Assembly (NCBI RefSeq): GCF_008710095.1
Contig: NZ_VYKJ01000003.1
Coordinates: forward strand, 408,225 to 472,224
Length of the DNA stretch: 64,000 nt
Origin: Affinibrenneria salicis
GTDB lineage: Bacteria; Pseudomonadota; Gammaproteobacteria; Enterobacterales; Enterobacteriaceae
Direction: 5' to 3'
Within the stretch, counting starts at the first letter, position 1, and the number at the start of each line of letters is the position of its first letter. Positions 27,817 through 38,008 of the stretch are shown piece by piece. Position numbers and translations under genes: made by a program. The notes beneath the pieces were generated by a model, which did no database searches, was not told the origin of the DNA, and worked only from the letters and a program-made list of their open reading frames with translations.

Positions 27817-29865
27817 ATGGCACATCAATCTGTTTCCCATAATCGCGGTTCCCTGTGGCGCGCGGCGATCGGCGAGTCGTTTAAAAAACTCGATCCCCGT
27901 GCGCAGTATCGTAATCCGGTGATGTTTGTGGTGTATCTGGGCAGTATTCTGACCACGCTGCTGGCATGCAGGCTGGCGTCGGAGCACGCCGGCAGTCAGG
28001 CCGGTTTCACCGCCGCCATCAGCCTGTGGCTGTGGTTCACTGTGCTGTTCGCCAACTTTGCCGAGGCGCTGGCCGAAGGGCGCAGTAAGGCGCAGGCGGA
28101 GAGCCTGAAAGGCATTAAACGCACCAGCTGGGCCAAAAAACTGGCCGAACCGGCGCAGGACGCGCAGCAGCAAAAGGTCGCGGCGGACGCCCTGCGCAAG
28201 GGCGATTTTGTCCTGGTGGAAGCGGGCGACATTATTCCCTGCGACGGGGAGGTGCTGGCCGGCGGCGCCTCTGTCGATGAGAGCGCCATCACCGGGGAGT
28301 CGGCGCCGGTAATCCGCGAGTCGGGGGGCGATTTCGCCTCCGTGACGGGCGGGACGAGGATTTTGTCCGACTGGCTGGTGATCCAGTGCAGCGTTAACCC
28401 GGGGGAAACCTTCCTCGACCGGATGATCGCTATGGTGGAAGGCGCCCGGCGGCGTAAAACGCCGAACGAGGTGGCGCTGAACATTCTGCTGATCTCCCTG
28501 ACCATCATCTTCCTGCTGGCCACCGCCACGCTGTACCCGATTTCGGCCTGGGGCGGCACGCCGATCAGCGTCACGGTCCTGGTCGCCCTGCTGGTTTGCC
28601 TTATTCCCACCACCATCGGCGCGCTCTTGTCGGCTATCGGGATTGCCGGCATGAGCCGGATGCTGGGGGCGAATGTCATCGCCACCAGCGGACGCGCGGT
28701 GGAAGCCGCCGGCGACGTGGATGTGCTGCTGATGGACAAAACCGGGACCATTACGCTGGGCAACCGCCAGGCCAGCCAGTTTCTGCCGGCGCGCGGCATG
28801 AAGGAAGACGCGCTGGCCAGCGCGGCGCAGTTGGCGTCTCTGGCGGATGAAACGCCGGAAGGGCGCAGCATCGTGGTGTTGGCTAAACAAAAATTCAATC
28901 TGCGCGAACGCGATTTGCAAAGTCTGGACGCTACCTTTATTCCATTTTCCGCCCAGACGCGCATGAGCGGGGTCAACATCGGCCGAAAAATGCTGCGCAA
29001 GGGCGCCGCCGATGCGATCCGCCGCCATGTCGAGAGCAACGGCGGCCGCTTCCCGCAGGACGTGGAGGAGCTGGTCGCGTCCGTGGCGCGTAAAGGGGGG
29101 ACGCCGCTGGTGGTCGCCGAAGATAATAGCGTGATGGGCGTGGTGGCGCTGAAAGATATTGTGAAAGGCGGGATCCGCGAGCGCTTCGCCGAGCTGCGTA
29201 AAATGGGGATTAAAACGGTGATGGTCACCGGCGACAACCCGCTGACGGCGGCGGCCATCGCTGCGGAAGCGGGCGTTGACGATTTTTTGTCCGAGGCGAC
29301 GCCGGAGGCCAAACTGGCGCTGATTCGCCAGTATCAGGCGGAAGGGCGCATGGTGGCGATGACCGGCGACGGCACCAACGATGCCCCGGCGCTGGCGCAG
29401 GCCGACGTGGCGGTGGCGATGAACTCCGGCACTCAGGCGGCCAAAGAGGCCGGCAACATGGTGGATCTGGACTCCAACCCGACTAAACTGCTGGAAGTGG
29501 TGCATATCGGCAAACAGATGCTGATGACTCGCGGTTCGCTGACCACCTTCAGCATCGCCAACGATGTAGCCAAATATTTCGCCATCATTCCGGCGGCCTT
29601 CGCGGCGAGCTGGCCGCAACTAAATATGCTGAACGTGATGGGTCTGCACTCTCCGACTTCGGCCATCCTGTCGGCGGTGATTTTCAACGCGCTGATTATC
29701 GTGTTGTTGATCCCGCTGGCGCTGAAAGGGGTTGGCTATCGCCCGATGTCCGCGGCTGCGCTGCTGCGCCGCAATCTGTGGATCTATGGCGCCGGCGGAC
29801 TCGTGGCGCCGTTTATCGGCATTAAGTTAATCGACATTATACTGACCGTGCTGGGTCTGGCCTGA
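27817..29865 (+). CDS. kdpB: Potassium-transporting ATPase ATP-binding subunit KdpB
   Basis: A 682-aa P-type ATPase, identical in length to E. coli KdpB when the ATG at 27817 (behind GGAGAA) is used rather than an in-frame codon 18 bp upstream. The phosphorylated aspartate is Asp307 in DKTGT. The actuator motif TGES (ITGESAPV) and hinge [10 protein letters not shown] are intact. KdpB hydrolyses ATP to drive K+ released from the KdpA tunnel into the cytosol. Confidence 0.97.
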   Translation: MAHQSVSHNRGSLWRAAIGESFKKLDPRAQYRNPVMFVVYLGSILTTLLACRLASEHAGSQAGFTAAISLWLWFTVLFANFAEALAEGRSKAQAESLKGIKRTSWAKKLAEPAQDAQQQKVAADALRKGDFVLVEAGDIIPCDGEVLAGGASVDESAITGESAPVIRESGGDFASVTGGTRILSDWLVIQCSVNPGETFLDRMIAMVEGARRRKTPNEVALNILLISLTIIFLLATATLYPISAWGGTPISVTVLVALLVCLIPTTIGALLSAIGIAGMSRMLGANVIATSGRAVEAAGDVDVLLMDKTGTITLGNRQASQFLPARGMKEDALASAAQLASLADETPEGRSIVVLAKQKFNLRERDLQSLDATFIPFSAQTRMSGVNIGRKMLRKGAADAIRRHVESNGGRFPQDVEELVASVARKGGTPLVVAEDNSVMGVVALKDIVKGGIRERFAELRKMGIKTVMVTGDNPLTAAAIAAEAGVDDFLSEATPEAKLALIRQYQAEGRMVAMTGDGTNDAPALAQADVAVAMNSGTQAAKEAGNMVDLDSNPTKLLEVVHIGKQMLMTRGSLTTFSIANDVAKYFAIIPAAFAASWPQLNMLNVMGLHSPTSAILSAVIFNALIIVLLIPLALKGVGYRPMSAAALLRRNLWIYGAGGLVAPFIGIKLIDIILTVLGLA

Positions 29866-29876
29866 GGAGACAGTAA

Positions 29877-30452
29877 ATGAATCTGTTACGCCCCGCGATT
29901 TCTGTTTTTATCCTGCTGGCGCTGCTGACCGGCGCGGGCTATCCGCTGTTGACCACGGGCCTGGCCCAGTGGTGGTTCCCCGCCGCGTCCAACGGCTCGT
30001 TGCTCGGGCATGGCGATCGCCCGCGCGGTTCGTTGCTGATCGGCCAAAACTTTACCCGGGCGGATTATTTCCACGGCCGCCCGTCGGCCACGGCGGAAAC
30101 GCCGTATAATCCGCTGGCCTCATCAGGCAGCAACCTGGCGCTAAGCAACCCGGCGCAGGACGAGGCGATCAAACAGCGGGTGGCCGCGCTGCGAGCGGCC
30201 AATCCCGCCGCCGGCGCGCCGGTGCCGACCGAGCTGGTGACGGCTTCGGCCAGCGGGCTGGATCCGCATATTTCGCCGGCCGCCGCGATCTGGCAAATTC
30301 CGCGGGTGGCGCAGGCGCGTCGCCTGTCCGCAGCGGCGCTGACGCGTCTGGTGGAAGCCAATACGACGCGCCCGCTGCCGTATTTCATCGGCGAGCCGGT
30401 GGTTAACGTGCTGGAACTGAATATGGCGCTGGATGCGTTGCCCAAACATTAA
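29877..30452 (+). CDS. kdpC: Potassium-transporting ATPase subunit KdpC
   Basis: A 191-aa protein with one N-terminal membrane helix (about residues 8-28) and a periplasmic domain containing [20 protein letters not shown] and [20 protein letters not shown], both typical of KdpC. It helps K+ enter KdpA and stabilises the complex. The start follows GAGGAGAC, 11 bp after kdpB. Confidence 0.96.
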   Translation: MNLLRPAISVFILLALLTGAGYPLLTTGLAQWWFPAASNGSLLGHGDRPRGSLLIGQNFTRADYFHGRPSATAETPYNPLASSGSNLALSNPAQDEAIKQRVAALRAANPAAGAPVPTELVTASASGLDPHISPAAAIWQIPRVAQARRLSAAALTRLVEANTTRPLPYFIGEPVVNVLELNMALDALPKH

Positions 30453-30458
30453 GGAAAT

Positions 30459-33149
30459 ATGATGACGGAAGAACCCCTGCGTCCTGATCCGGATGTGCTG
30501 CTGGCGCAAGCGGATACGCTCGGTCGCGGCAAGCTGAAAATTTATTTTGGCGCCTGCGCGGGCGTGGGCAAAACCTGGACGATGCTGCAGGAGGCGCGCC
30601 GCCTGCGGGCGCAGGGGCTGGATGTCGTGGTCGGCGTAGTGGAAACGCACGGCCGGCGGGAAACCGCGGCGCTGCTGGAAGGGCTGGACGTTCTGCCGCG
30701 GCGCGCCACCGGGCGCCACCGCCACCAGGAATTCGATCTGGACGCGGCGCTGGCGCGGCGTCCGGCCGTCATTCTGATGGACGAACTGGCTCACTCCAAC
30801 GCGCGCGGCGCGCGGCACCCCAAACGCTGGCAGGACATCGACGAACTGCTGGATGCGGGGATTGACGTACTGACCACGGTAAATGTTCAGCATCTGGAAA
30901 GTCTGAACGATGTGGTCAGCGGCGTGACCGGCGTCCGGGTGCGGGAAACCGTGCCGGACCCGTTTTTCGACTCCGCGGCGGAGGTGGTGCTGGTGGATTT
31001 GCCGGCGGACGATCTGCGCCAGAGGTTAAAAGAAGGCAAGGTGTATGTCGGCGATCGCGCCGAACGCGCGATCGAAAACTTTTTTCGTACAGGCAATCTG
31101 TTCGCCTTGCGTGAACTGGCGCTGCGGCGCACGGCCGATCGCGTCGACGATCAAATGCGCGCGTGGCGCGACGCCCGCGGACGCGAAGAAAAAGTCTGGC
31201 ACACCCGCGACGCGATCCTGTTATGCATCGGCGCCAGCACCGGCAGCGAAAAACTGGTGCGCATCGCCGCGCGGCTGGCCGCCAAACTCGGCAGCGAATG
31301 GCACGCCATCACGGTGGAAACGCCGACGCTGCACCGTCAGAGCGAGGCGCGCCGCCGTACGATTCTGCGCACGCTGCAGCTGGCGCAGAATCTGGGCGCG
31401 GTGACCGCCACGCTGTCCGATCCGGATGAAGCGAAGGCCACTCTGCGCTACGCGCGCGAACATAATCTGGGCAAAATCGTTGTCGGGCGTTCGCCGCCGC
31501 GCAGGTGGCATTTCACCAACCGCTTCGCCCGGCGCCTGAGCCGGCTGGGGCCGGATCTGGATTTGCTCATCGTGGCGCTGGACGATGCGCCCGATATGCC
31601 GGCCGGCCGGGCGAGCGACAGCCGGGGCGCGACGGAAAAATGGCGTCAGAAGCTGCGAGGTTGTCTGGCGGCGACCGCCATGTGCGCGCTGATTACGCTG
31701 TCAGGCAAGTGGTTATTACCCGGTTTTTCACCCATCAATCTGGTGATGATTTATCTGATGGGCGTGGTGCTGATAGCGATCGGCTTCGGGCGTTTGCCGT
31801 CGGTGGCGGCGGCGCTGCTTAATATTGTGGCGTTCGATCTGTTTTTCGTCGCCCCCGCGGGGTCGTTCGCCGTCTGGGACGCCCAGTATTTGGTGACGTT
31901 TTCGGTGATGCTGGCGGTCGGGGTGATTACCGGTAATATGACCGCCGGCGTACGCTATCAGGCGAGGGTGGCCAGACACCGGGAGCAACGCGCGCGCTAC
32001 CTGTATGAGATGGCGGACGGCTTAAGTCGGGCGAGGATGCCGGGCGAGATCGCGCAAATCTGCCAGCGGGTGGTCGGCGCCGCGCTGCTTGCCCGGTGCG
32101 AAATCTGGCTGCCCGACAGGCAGGGCGCGCTGAGCGCGCCGGCGGAAAGAACGCTGGATACCCTGCCGGATCCGGCTATCGTTAAATGGAGCTTCGATAA
32201 GCGGCAGGTGGCGGGCGCCGGCACCGACACCTTGCCCGGCGTGCCTTACAAAATTCTGCCGCTGACGCTGGCCGGGCGCGCGCTCGGTCTGCTGATTATC
32301 GAACCCAGCAATCTGCGCCATCTGCTGATACCGGAGCAGCAGCGGTTGCTGGATACCTTTATGGTGATCATCTCGGGCGCTCTGGAGCGGCTGGAACTCA
32401 CCCGGCGCGAGCAACAATCGCGCCTGGCGGCGGAACGCGAAGAACTGAGGAACTCGCTGCTGGCCGCGCTGTCGCACGATCTGCGCACGCCGTTAACGGT
32501 GCTGTTCGGCCAGGCGGAAATGTTGACGCTTGAACTGTCGAACCAGGGAGCAAAGCAGGCGAGCATGGCGAATGACATCCGCTTGCAGACGCTGAGCACC
32601 ATCCGGCTGGTGAATAATATGCTGGATATGGCGCGCATCGAGGGGGATGGCTTTCGCCCGCAGACGGACTGGATCGCCCTGGAGGAGATTATCGGCAGCG
32701 CGCTGCAGTCTCTGGCGGCGATACTGCCGGCGCGCGGCGTGCAGCTGGATTTACCGTCGGAGATGGTGCTGCTGCAGGGCGACGGGCCGCTGCTGGAGCG
32801 CGTGTTCGTCAATCTGCTGGAGAACGCGCTGAAATACGCCGGCAGCGGGGCGACAATCGGCATCCGCGCCCGGACGCAGTCGGCTACGATAAAGATCGAG
32901 GTGTGGGACGACGGCCCCGGCATTCCGGCGGGTAAAACGCAGCAGATTTTTGAAAAATTCACCCGCGGACGCGAAGAGTCGGCCATTCCGGGCGTCGGGA
33001 TGGGGCTGGCTATCTGCCGGGCGATCACGGACATGCATCACGGCGAGATTAGCGCGGCGAATCGCCCGCAGGGCGGCGCCTGTTTTACCATTATTCTCCC
33101 TCTGCCGCCGGTTGCGCCGCTGGAGGCGAGTCAGGAAGAGAGCCTGTGA
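30459..33149 (+). CDS. kdpD: Sensor histidine kinase KdpD
   Basis: An 896-aa sensor kinase. The N-terminal KdpD domain has a Walker A-type motif, GACAGVGKTWTM (about residues 31-42), and MDELAHSN. A universal-stress-like domain (about 250-375), four membrane helices (about 400-500), a GAF-like region, and the kinase core follow. The phospho-accepting His673 is in LSHDLRTPLT; the ATP-binding N, G1 and G2 boxes are in NLLENALKYA, DDGPGIPAG and GVGMGLAICR. It senses low K+ and phosphorylates KdpE. Two ATGs (30459 and 30462) are possible. Confidence 0.96.
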   Translation: MMTEEPLRPDPDVLLAQADTLGRGKLKIYFGACAGVGKTWTMLQEARRLRAQGLDVVVGVVETHGRRETAALLEGLDVLPRRATGRHRHQEFDLDAALARRPAVILMDELAHSNARGARHPKRWQDIDELLDAGIDVLTTVNVQHLESLNDVVSGVTGVRVRETVPDPFFDSAAEVVLVDLPADDLRQRLKEGKVYVGDRAERAIENFFRTGNLFALRELALRRTADRVDDQMRAWRDARGREEKVWHTRDAILLCIGASTGSEKLVRIAARLAAKLGSEWHAITVETPTLHRQSEARRRTILRTLQLAQNLGAVTATLSDPDEAKATLRYAREHNLGKIVVGRSPPRRWHFTNRFARRLSRLGPDLDLLIVALDDAPDMPAGRASDSRGATEKWRQKLRGCLAATAMCALITLSGKWLLPGFSPINLVMIYLMGVVLIAIGFGRLPSVAAALLNIVAFDLFFVAPAGSFAVWDAQYLVTFSVMLAVGVITGNMTAGVRYQARVARHREQRARYLYEMADGLSRARMPGEIAQICQRVVGAALLARCEIWLPDRQGALSAPAERTLDTLPDPAIVKWSFDKRQVAGAGTDTLPGVPYKILPLTLAGRALGLLIIEPSNLRHLLIPEQQRLLDTFMVIISGALERLELTRREQQSRLAAEREELRNSLLAALSHDLRTPLTVLFGQAEMLTLELSNQGAKQASMANDIRLQTLSTIRLVNNMLDMARIEGDGFRPQTDWIALEEIIGSALQSLAAILPARGVQLDLPSEMVLLQGDGPLLERVFVNLLENALKYAGSGATIGIRARTQSATIKIEVWDDGPGIPAGKTQQIFEKFTRGREESAIPGVGMGLAICRAITDMHHGEISAANRPQGGACFTIILPLPPVAPLEASQEESL

Positions 33150-33811
33150 AGAGTTTACTGATTATTGATGATGAAAAGCAGATTTGCCGCTTTTTACGCA
33201 GCGCGCTGGAGAGCGACGAAATCAAGGTGTATGAAGCGGAGTCGCTGGCGCGCGGGCTGAGCACCGCCGCGGCCAGACAGCCCGACCTGGTTATTCTTGA
33301 CCTGGGGCTGCCCGACGGCGACGGCGTGGAGTTTATTCGCGAATTCAGGCAATGGAGCGATCGGCCGATTATTGTCCTGTCCGCGCGCACCGGCGAGGAG
33401 GACAAGATCGAGGCGCTGGATGCCGGCGCCGACGATTTTCTTTGTAAACCCTTCGGCGTCGGCGAGCTGCAGGCGAGAGTCCGCGTCGCCCTGCGCCGCG
33501 GCGAAAGCGAAAGAGAACAGGTGGTAACGTTCGACGAGGTCACCGTCAATCTCAGTGCGCATACCGTGACGCGTGCCGGCGAACATATCCACCTGACCCC
33601 AACCGAGTTCCGGCTGCTGGCGCTGCTGGTGGGCAACCCCGGCAAGGTGCTGACGCAGTCGCAGATACTGAAGCACGTCTGGGGGCCGAATGCGGATAAC
33701 AGCCAGTATCTGCGTATCTATATGGGGCACCTGCGTCAGAAACTGGAACGCCAGCCGGCCCAGCCGCAGCATTTTATAACGGAAAACGGCGTAGGCTACC
33801 GTTTTGTCTGA
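33146..33811 (+). CDS. kdpE: Response regulator KdpE
   Basis: A 221-aa OmpR/PhoB-type regulator. The receiver domain has the acidic pair IIDDE, phospho-acceptor Asp52 (VILDLGLPDGDG) and a conserved Lys in CKPFGVGEL. The C-terminal winged helix contains LTPTEFRLLALL and YLRIYMGHLRQKLE. It starts at a GTG that overlaps the kdpD stop by 4 bp. It activates kdpFABC, presumably at the T-rich site at 25922-25944. Confidence 0.96.
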   Translation: MKSLLIIDDEKQICRFLRSALESDEIKVYEAESLARGLSTAAARQPDLVILDLGLPDGDGVEFIREFRQWSDRPIIVLSARTGEEDKIEALDAGADDFLCKPFGVGELQARVRVALRRGESEREQVVTFDEVTVNLSAHTVTRAGEHIHLTPTEFRLLALLVGNPGKVLTQSQILKHVWGPNADNSQYLRIYMGHLRQKLERQPAQPQHFITENGVGYRFV

Positions 33812-33830
33812 GGCTGCGCCTGACCGCCGT

Positions 33831-34967
33831 TTATATTTCGTAGCTGACGCGGTGGGCTTCCGTGGGCGCGGGTAATTCCCAGTGAATCAACATGCTCTGC
33901 AGGGCTTTGTTGCTTAGCGTGGTATCCCGCCGGCCGTTGCGGCGCAGCAGCTCCGCCCGCGGCTGCTCAAGGTAGACAATCTCTACTTCGGCGCCGTAGG
34001 CGTAGCACAGATCCAGCGTGCGGGCGCGCATTTGCCGGCTCAGATGCGTGGCGTTCCAGACGAATTCGCCGCGCGTGCGCAGCAGCTCACGCGCCTTCGC
34101 CAGCGCCCATTGCGTCGCCTTGCCGTCGTTTTCCCCGTGTTTGAGCCCCAGTTGCGTGCGGGCGTCATCGTACGAGACGACCGGCATACCCGCGCGGCGG
34201 GCCTGCACCCAACTGTCCTTGCCGGACGCCGGCAGTCCGCACATCACGGTGACTCTGGCGCCCGGTTCCTGAAACAGCGGGTAGTCCGGGTGCAGGGCGG
34301 CGCCGCGAAAGTAGCTGATGCGGGTATGGGCATCGGCAAAATCGCGCGGCCTGCCGTAACAGTTTTCCTCTCTGGCCAGCTCGCGAAACAGCTCGATGTT
34401 GTCGAGCACCCGGGATTTATCCGCGCAGATCCGTCCGCGGATATCCGCTTCCGCCAGCGTCGCCAGCAGCGGGATATCCAACTGCCACGACAGCTCGTGT
34501 ACCGTGAACTGCGGCGATACGCGGCGTCGGGCGTCATCCAGACAATAAAACGGCACCTGGTGCACGGCGATCATCCGGCACACGGCTTCCCGAATATCGA
34601 ACGGCGCGCCGGCATCCCACAGCAGGATGCGCGCGTCGACCGCGCCCTTGCGGGAGTGTCCCGGCTGGCCGATACGGCCGGTCAGCGGATCGATGACCGT
34701 GGTGTGGTGTTTAGCCACGTCGTGCAGCAGCGCGGCCAGAAACAGCACTTCCTGTTGCGCGCGCGGCGCATGGCGGTAATCGTCGAGCTGCAGCAACGCG
34801 TCGACCACCATCATCGTATGCGTCCAGACGTCGCCCTCGCCGTGATATTGCGGCTCCTGCGGAGTGTGTTTCGCCCGTTCGAGCAGCGGAAAGGCGTCCA
34901 GCCAAAGGGCGAAATCGGGCGCGGCGCCGGCCTCGGGGATCAGCGCCTTAATGTCATTCCAGTCCAT
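33831..34967 (-). CDS. HD-Pnk-type RNA end-healing enzyme (HD phosphohydrolase + polynucleotide kinase)
   Basis: A 378-aa two-domain protein. Residues about 30-210 form an HD domain: His50, the paired His82-Asp83 in LLHDVAKHHTT, and AVHQVPF. Residues about 238-378 form a P-loop kinase with Walker A CGLPASGKDSW (243-253) and a downstream WNATHLSRQMRARTLDLC arm. This order matches the HD-Pnk family (studied in Runella), in which the HD part removes 2',3' phosphates and the kinase phosphorylates 5'-OH ends of broken RNA. It lies 54 bp downstream of an RNA ligase gene, and rtcB is just beyond. A role in repairing cleaved tRNAs is inferred. Confidence 0.83.
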   Translation of the reverse strand: MDWNDIKALIPEAGAAPDFALWLDAFPLLERAKHTPQEPQYHGEGDVWTHTMMVVDALLQLDDYRHAPRAQQEVLFLAALLHDVAKHHTTVIDPLTGRIGQPGHSRKGAVDARILLWDAGAPFDIREAVCRMIAVHQVPFYCLDDARRRVSPQFTVHELSWQLDIPLLATLAEADIRGRICADKSRVLDNIELFRELAREENCYGRPRDFADAHTRISYFRGAALHPDYPLFQEPGARVTVMCGLPASGKDSWVQARRAGMPVVSYDDARTQLGLKHGENDGKATQWALAKARELLRTRGEFVWNATHLSRQMRARTLDLCYAYGAEVEIVYLEQPRAELLRRNGRRDTTLSNKALQSMLIHWELPAPTEAHRVSYEI

Positions 34968-35021
34968 CGTTATTCTCCCATTGCGTAGGGCGCAGGGCGG
35001 TCGTCGGGCGTGGTTGGCCCA

Positions 35022-35924
35022 TCATGGTCGATCGCCCTGCAGTTCGTCCAGCGTGATTGCGTTCAGTTCATCCAGCGAACGCAGCGTACGCAATCCCAGC
35101 GATTGCCAGTTGACCCGCGGTTGCGGCGCGTAAATATCCACGTCGTCCGCCAGGCGGTTAGGCAGGACGGGCCGGCTGGCATGGTGTGAGCCGCTGTCCT
35201 GAATGGTCTGGACAAAATCGCGCCGCACCAGCTTATAGCGCGCCAGCACCTGCTCTTCATCTTCGACCTTCAGGTACAACCCTTCCGAACTGTCGGAGCG
35301 GTCGGTCTGCCGCCAGCTCAGGGCTGGCGGCAGGTCGTGACGCCGCACGCTGTCCTCGAAAGCCGCACGCCAGACCAGACTTTTGGCCAGCGACCGGAAT
35401 ACCAGTTTCCACAGCAGCGCCGGTCGGGTCGGCATCGGGCCGGCATACAGCACCGGCACCGACAGCACCGGCGAACCGGCCAGCAGCGCGTGACGCCGCG
35501 CGGTCGACAGAAATCGCCCGCAGCGTCGGTCATAGAGGTCGAACTCGTTAAAGTAGTGCGGCAGACGGTCATAGAACACCGAGTGCTTGCTGTAAGCCCA
35601 CTCGCCATACATGACGAAGCGGTCTTCCAGTCGATCGAACAGGCGCGACTCATGCGCCGTGGCCCAGCGTTTAAACAGATTGAACTGCCGCTCGCGGGCG
35701 CCGCCGGTCAGGTAGTGACCGCGCGACTGCAACAGGAGTTCGGCCGTTTCGCTGAAGGATACGCCGGCGTTCGCGCCGTCGATTTTCTCTTCAATCACCA
35801 CGTAGCGTCCGGCCAGCGCTTTTAGCGGCGTCTGGTCAGAGGCATCGTCGCCGGGCTGTAAGCGCGACCCTTCCAGGTGGGGCGTGCGCGGGTATTTCAA
35901 TAGTGGTAGTGCAGATAGAAACAT
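35022..35924 (-). CDS. ATP-dependent RNA ligase (nucleotidyltransferase superfamily)
   Basis: A 300-aa ligase when started at the ATG at 35924, giving MFLSALPLLKYPRTPHLEGS, the usual beginning for this group. Motif I is EKIDGAN with Lys47 as the AMP-accepting lysine; SRG (about 67-69), YGEW (107-110), EGLYLKV (214-220) and RYKLVR (229-234) supply motifs Ia, III, IV and V. It would seal 5'-phosphate to 3'-OH RNA ends made by the neighbouring HD-Pnk enzyme. It is encoded directly upstream of that enzyme on the same strand. DNA as substrate cannot be excluded. Confidence 0.82.
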   Translation of the reverse strand: MFLSALPLLKYPRTPHLEGSRLQPGDDASDQTPLKALAGRYVVIEEKIDGANAGVSFSETAELLLQSRGHYLTGGARERQFNLFKRWATAHESRLFDRLEDRFVMYGEWAYSKHSVFYDRLPHYFNEFDLYDRRCGRFLSTARRHALLAGSPVLSVPVLYAGPMPTRPALLWKLVFRSLAKSLVWRAAFEDSVRRHDLPPALSWRQTDRSDSSEGLYLKVEDEEQVLARYKLVRRDFVQTIQDSGSHHASRPVLPNRLADDVDIYAPQPRVNWQSLGLRTLRSLDELNAITLDELQGDRP

Positions 35925-36423
35925 GTTGATCGCCCGCCGCGTTATTGGCGCGGCCAGGCCCGTTAAGGTAAGCGGGGCCGACGAAGGTATTCGCACGCGA
36001 GTCGACGCGCTATCCGCCGGGCAGGCCGGAGAACAGAGTCGCAGGAAGAAGGTAGCGGAAGAGTTATGACCAGCCTGTCCGTCACAGGCCGGAACATAGT
36101 GAAACCCGTACCGCAGCCAACGCTGGCGCAGACTGCGCCGAATCGAGGCTGCTTAATGCAGTCGTCGGCGTATTAATGGGTGGCGGACAGACAGGGCACG
36201 GTAGGGCTCCATATAGCGAATAAGGTGAATAGGATAAATAAACGGCGCGATTCTAACGGGGTCGGCGCGCGACGGCAAGTCCCGGGCCGAAAAAAATTGA
36301 GGACCGGTCGACGACGCCGGCGTAAAACCCCGGGCGGATACGGATCCGTCCGGGGCGAAAATGCGCGGCGGGAGATATTGATAAACCGCCGCGACGCCGT
36401 TTATGCGCCAGCGCGCCCAGGCG
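35925..36423. other. rtcB-rnl intergenic region with three clustered stem-loops
   Basis: A 499-bp gap inside the RNA-repair cluster. Within 36073-36161 lie three compact hairpins: GCCTGT/ACAGGC (36073-36089), GGCGCA/TGCGCC with a 3-nt loop (36125-36139) and CTGC/GCAG (36149-36161). No protein frame is convincing. Such spacing suggests a structured RNA, and Y-RNA-like genes do accompany rtcB in some enterobacteria. I could not recognise a known RNA family. Confidence 0.4.
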
Positions 36424-37824
36424 TCAGGCTTTGAACGTGATCCAGGGGCGTAGCCGGGCGATGCGCTGGATCAATCCGGCCTGCTCCTGTACCTCAATCA
36501 CCGGCGTTACCGGTTTATAGGCGGCGGGCGCCTCTTCGCGCAGTCGCTCCTCTTTCAGCGTAATGCATTGCCAGGGCAACGCGTCCGGCCGCGGCGGCGC
36601 ATCGGCGCGGTTTCGCATCCGCTGCCGGCGTTCGGCGCGGCCGGCGCCGTGTGAACAGGACCACAGCCAGTCAGGATGTCCCTGACCGGCGACCAGCCAG
36701 GAGTAATCGCCCATCGAGCCGGGGATTAAGGCGAATTGCCCGGCTCCCGCCGGCGTGGCGCCTTTGCGGTGCAGATTCATGCCGCGTTCCTGCAGGATGA
36801 TATTGTGCGACAGGTCGACAATCAGCTTACTGTCGTCGCGGGCAAAAATCGGTTGCCACGCGCTGCGGATCAATTCGGTCAATACGATACGATTGATCCA
36901 GGCATAGCGGGCGGCCACCCCCATGGCCTCCAGATATTCGTCTGCCTGTCGGTCAGCCAGCGCAAACAGCCCCGACGCCGGATATTTCTCGCCCGCGGGC
37001 CAGCTCGCCCTGGCGCTATCGATCCCGCGCTGGCCGACATAGAAACCGACATCCCGCGAGCCGGTGTGAATCATGACGACGACTTCGCCTTCCCGCAGAC
37101 CGGCGCGATATGCCGCATGTCGATCGAAAATGGCATCGACCACCTGCAGTTCGACGAAATGGTTGCCCGAGCCGACGGTGCCGAGACTGGCGGGGCGCAG
37201 AATATCGCGCGGCGCGAAAAAGGCGGCGGGGGCGTGGCGGGCGTGCGACCGGACCGCGTCGGTTCCGGCAATGCGGTTCAATTCAACCGCCAGCCGCGCC
37301 AGATCGACCTCGCGCCACAGCCCCAGCTGCGGCAGCGACGCCAGCCAGGCGGGCAATCCTTCGTCAAACAGCGCTGAAAACGACTGCGGCGTCACCGGAA
37401 CATCGCGCCGATCGAAAAGCAGCCGGCGCCTGAGCGCCTCAGTCAGCTCGCTCTGCCGTTCGCGCGCTTCAGCGTAATGAATGCCGGTGGACAGCAAACG
37501 CATGCCGCAGTTGATATCGGTGCCAATGGCCGCCGGGATCACCATATTCGGCGTAGTGGCGACGATACTGCCGACCGGCGCGATGGCGCCGGGATGGAAA
37601 TCCGGCGTCGCTCTGGCGCAATGAACGCGGGCATCGTGTCCCGGCAGATAAACAGAGGCGAAATCAAGCAGCTGTTGTACCGCTTTTTCTTCCAGCGGCA
37701 GTGTTTCCGGCAACAAAACCTGCGCTTCGGCCTGATGGCGGCGGAAACGGTAGGTTGCATTGCGGTATTCGCTGTCTATCCCGAGGCGGGATAAACGTTT
37801 TTGTAATCGGGTAAATGTAGACAT
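36424..37824 (-). CDS. rtcB: RtcB-family RNA-splicing ligase
   Basis: A 466-aa RtcB protein when started at the ATG at 37824 (MSTFTRLQKRLSRLG), behind AGGT. All family metal and nucleotide residues are present: Asp103 and Cys106 in GTDINCGM, His in GSGNHFVE, His in HTGSRDVG, His in DLSHNI, and the guanylated His in CSHGAGR. RtcB joins 2',3'-cyclic phosphate (or 3'-phosphate) ends to 5'-OH ends using GTP and Mn2+. No rtcA or rtcR is adjacent. It instead sits with an ATP-type ligase and HD-Pnk, giving two independent sealing routes. Confidence 0.92.
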   Translation of the reverse strand: MSTFTRLQKRLSRLGIDSEYRNATYRFRRHQAEAQVLLPETLPLEEKAVQQLLDFASVYLPGHDARVHCARATPDFHPGAIAPVGSIVATTPNMVIPAAIGTDINCGMRLLSTGIHYAEARERQSELTEALRRRLLFDRRDVPVTPQSFSALFDEGLPAWLASLPQLGLWREVDLARLAVELNRIAGTDAVRSHARHAPAAFFAPRDILRPASLGTVGSGNHFVELQVVDAIFDRHAAYRAGLREGEVVVMIHTGSRDVGFYVGQRGIDSARASWPAGEKYPASGLFALADRQADEYLEAMGVAARYAWINRIVLTELIRSAWQPIFARDDSKLIVDLSHNIILQERGMNLHRKGATPAGAGQFALIPGSMGDYSWLVAGQGHPDWLWSCSHGAGRAERRQRMRNRADAPPRPDALPWQCITLKEERLREEAPAAYKPVTPVIEVQEQAGLIQRIARLRPWITFKA

Positions 37825-38008
37825 GGCGCTACCTGGAAAAACAAAAAAACGCTCCTCCCACATTAAAGGGAGAAGGGGGTTTTTCCTGCAGCAGCAATTC
37901 AGGAAGTGATCAGCGCGGCTATTCTAGCCGCGAAGCGACGGGTTTGTAAATGGTCAGCGGCGTTTTTGCTCCGGGGGGAGAAAGCAACGAGCGCCAGCGC
38001 TCCCCGAT

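Noticed and set aside
27784..29619. 611-codon minus-strand open frame over kdpB
   Set aside because: Antisense shadow of kdpB with no recognisable domain.
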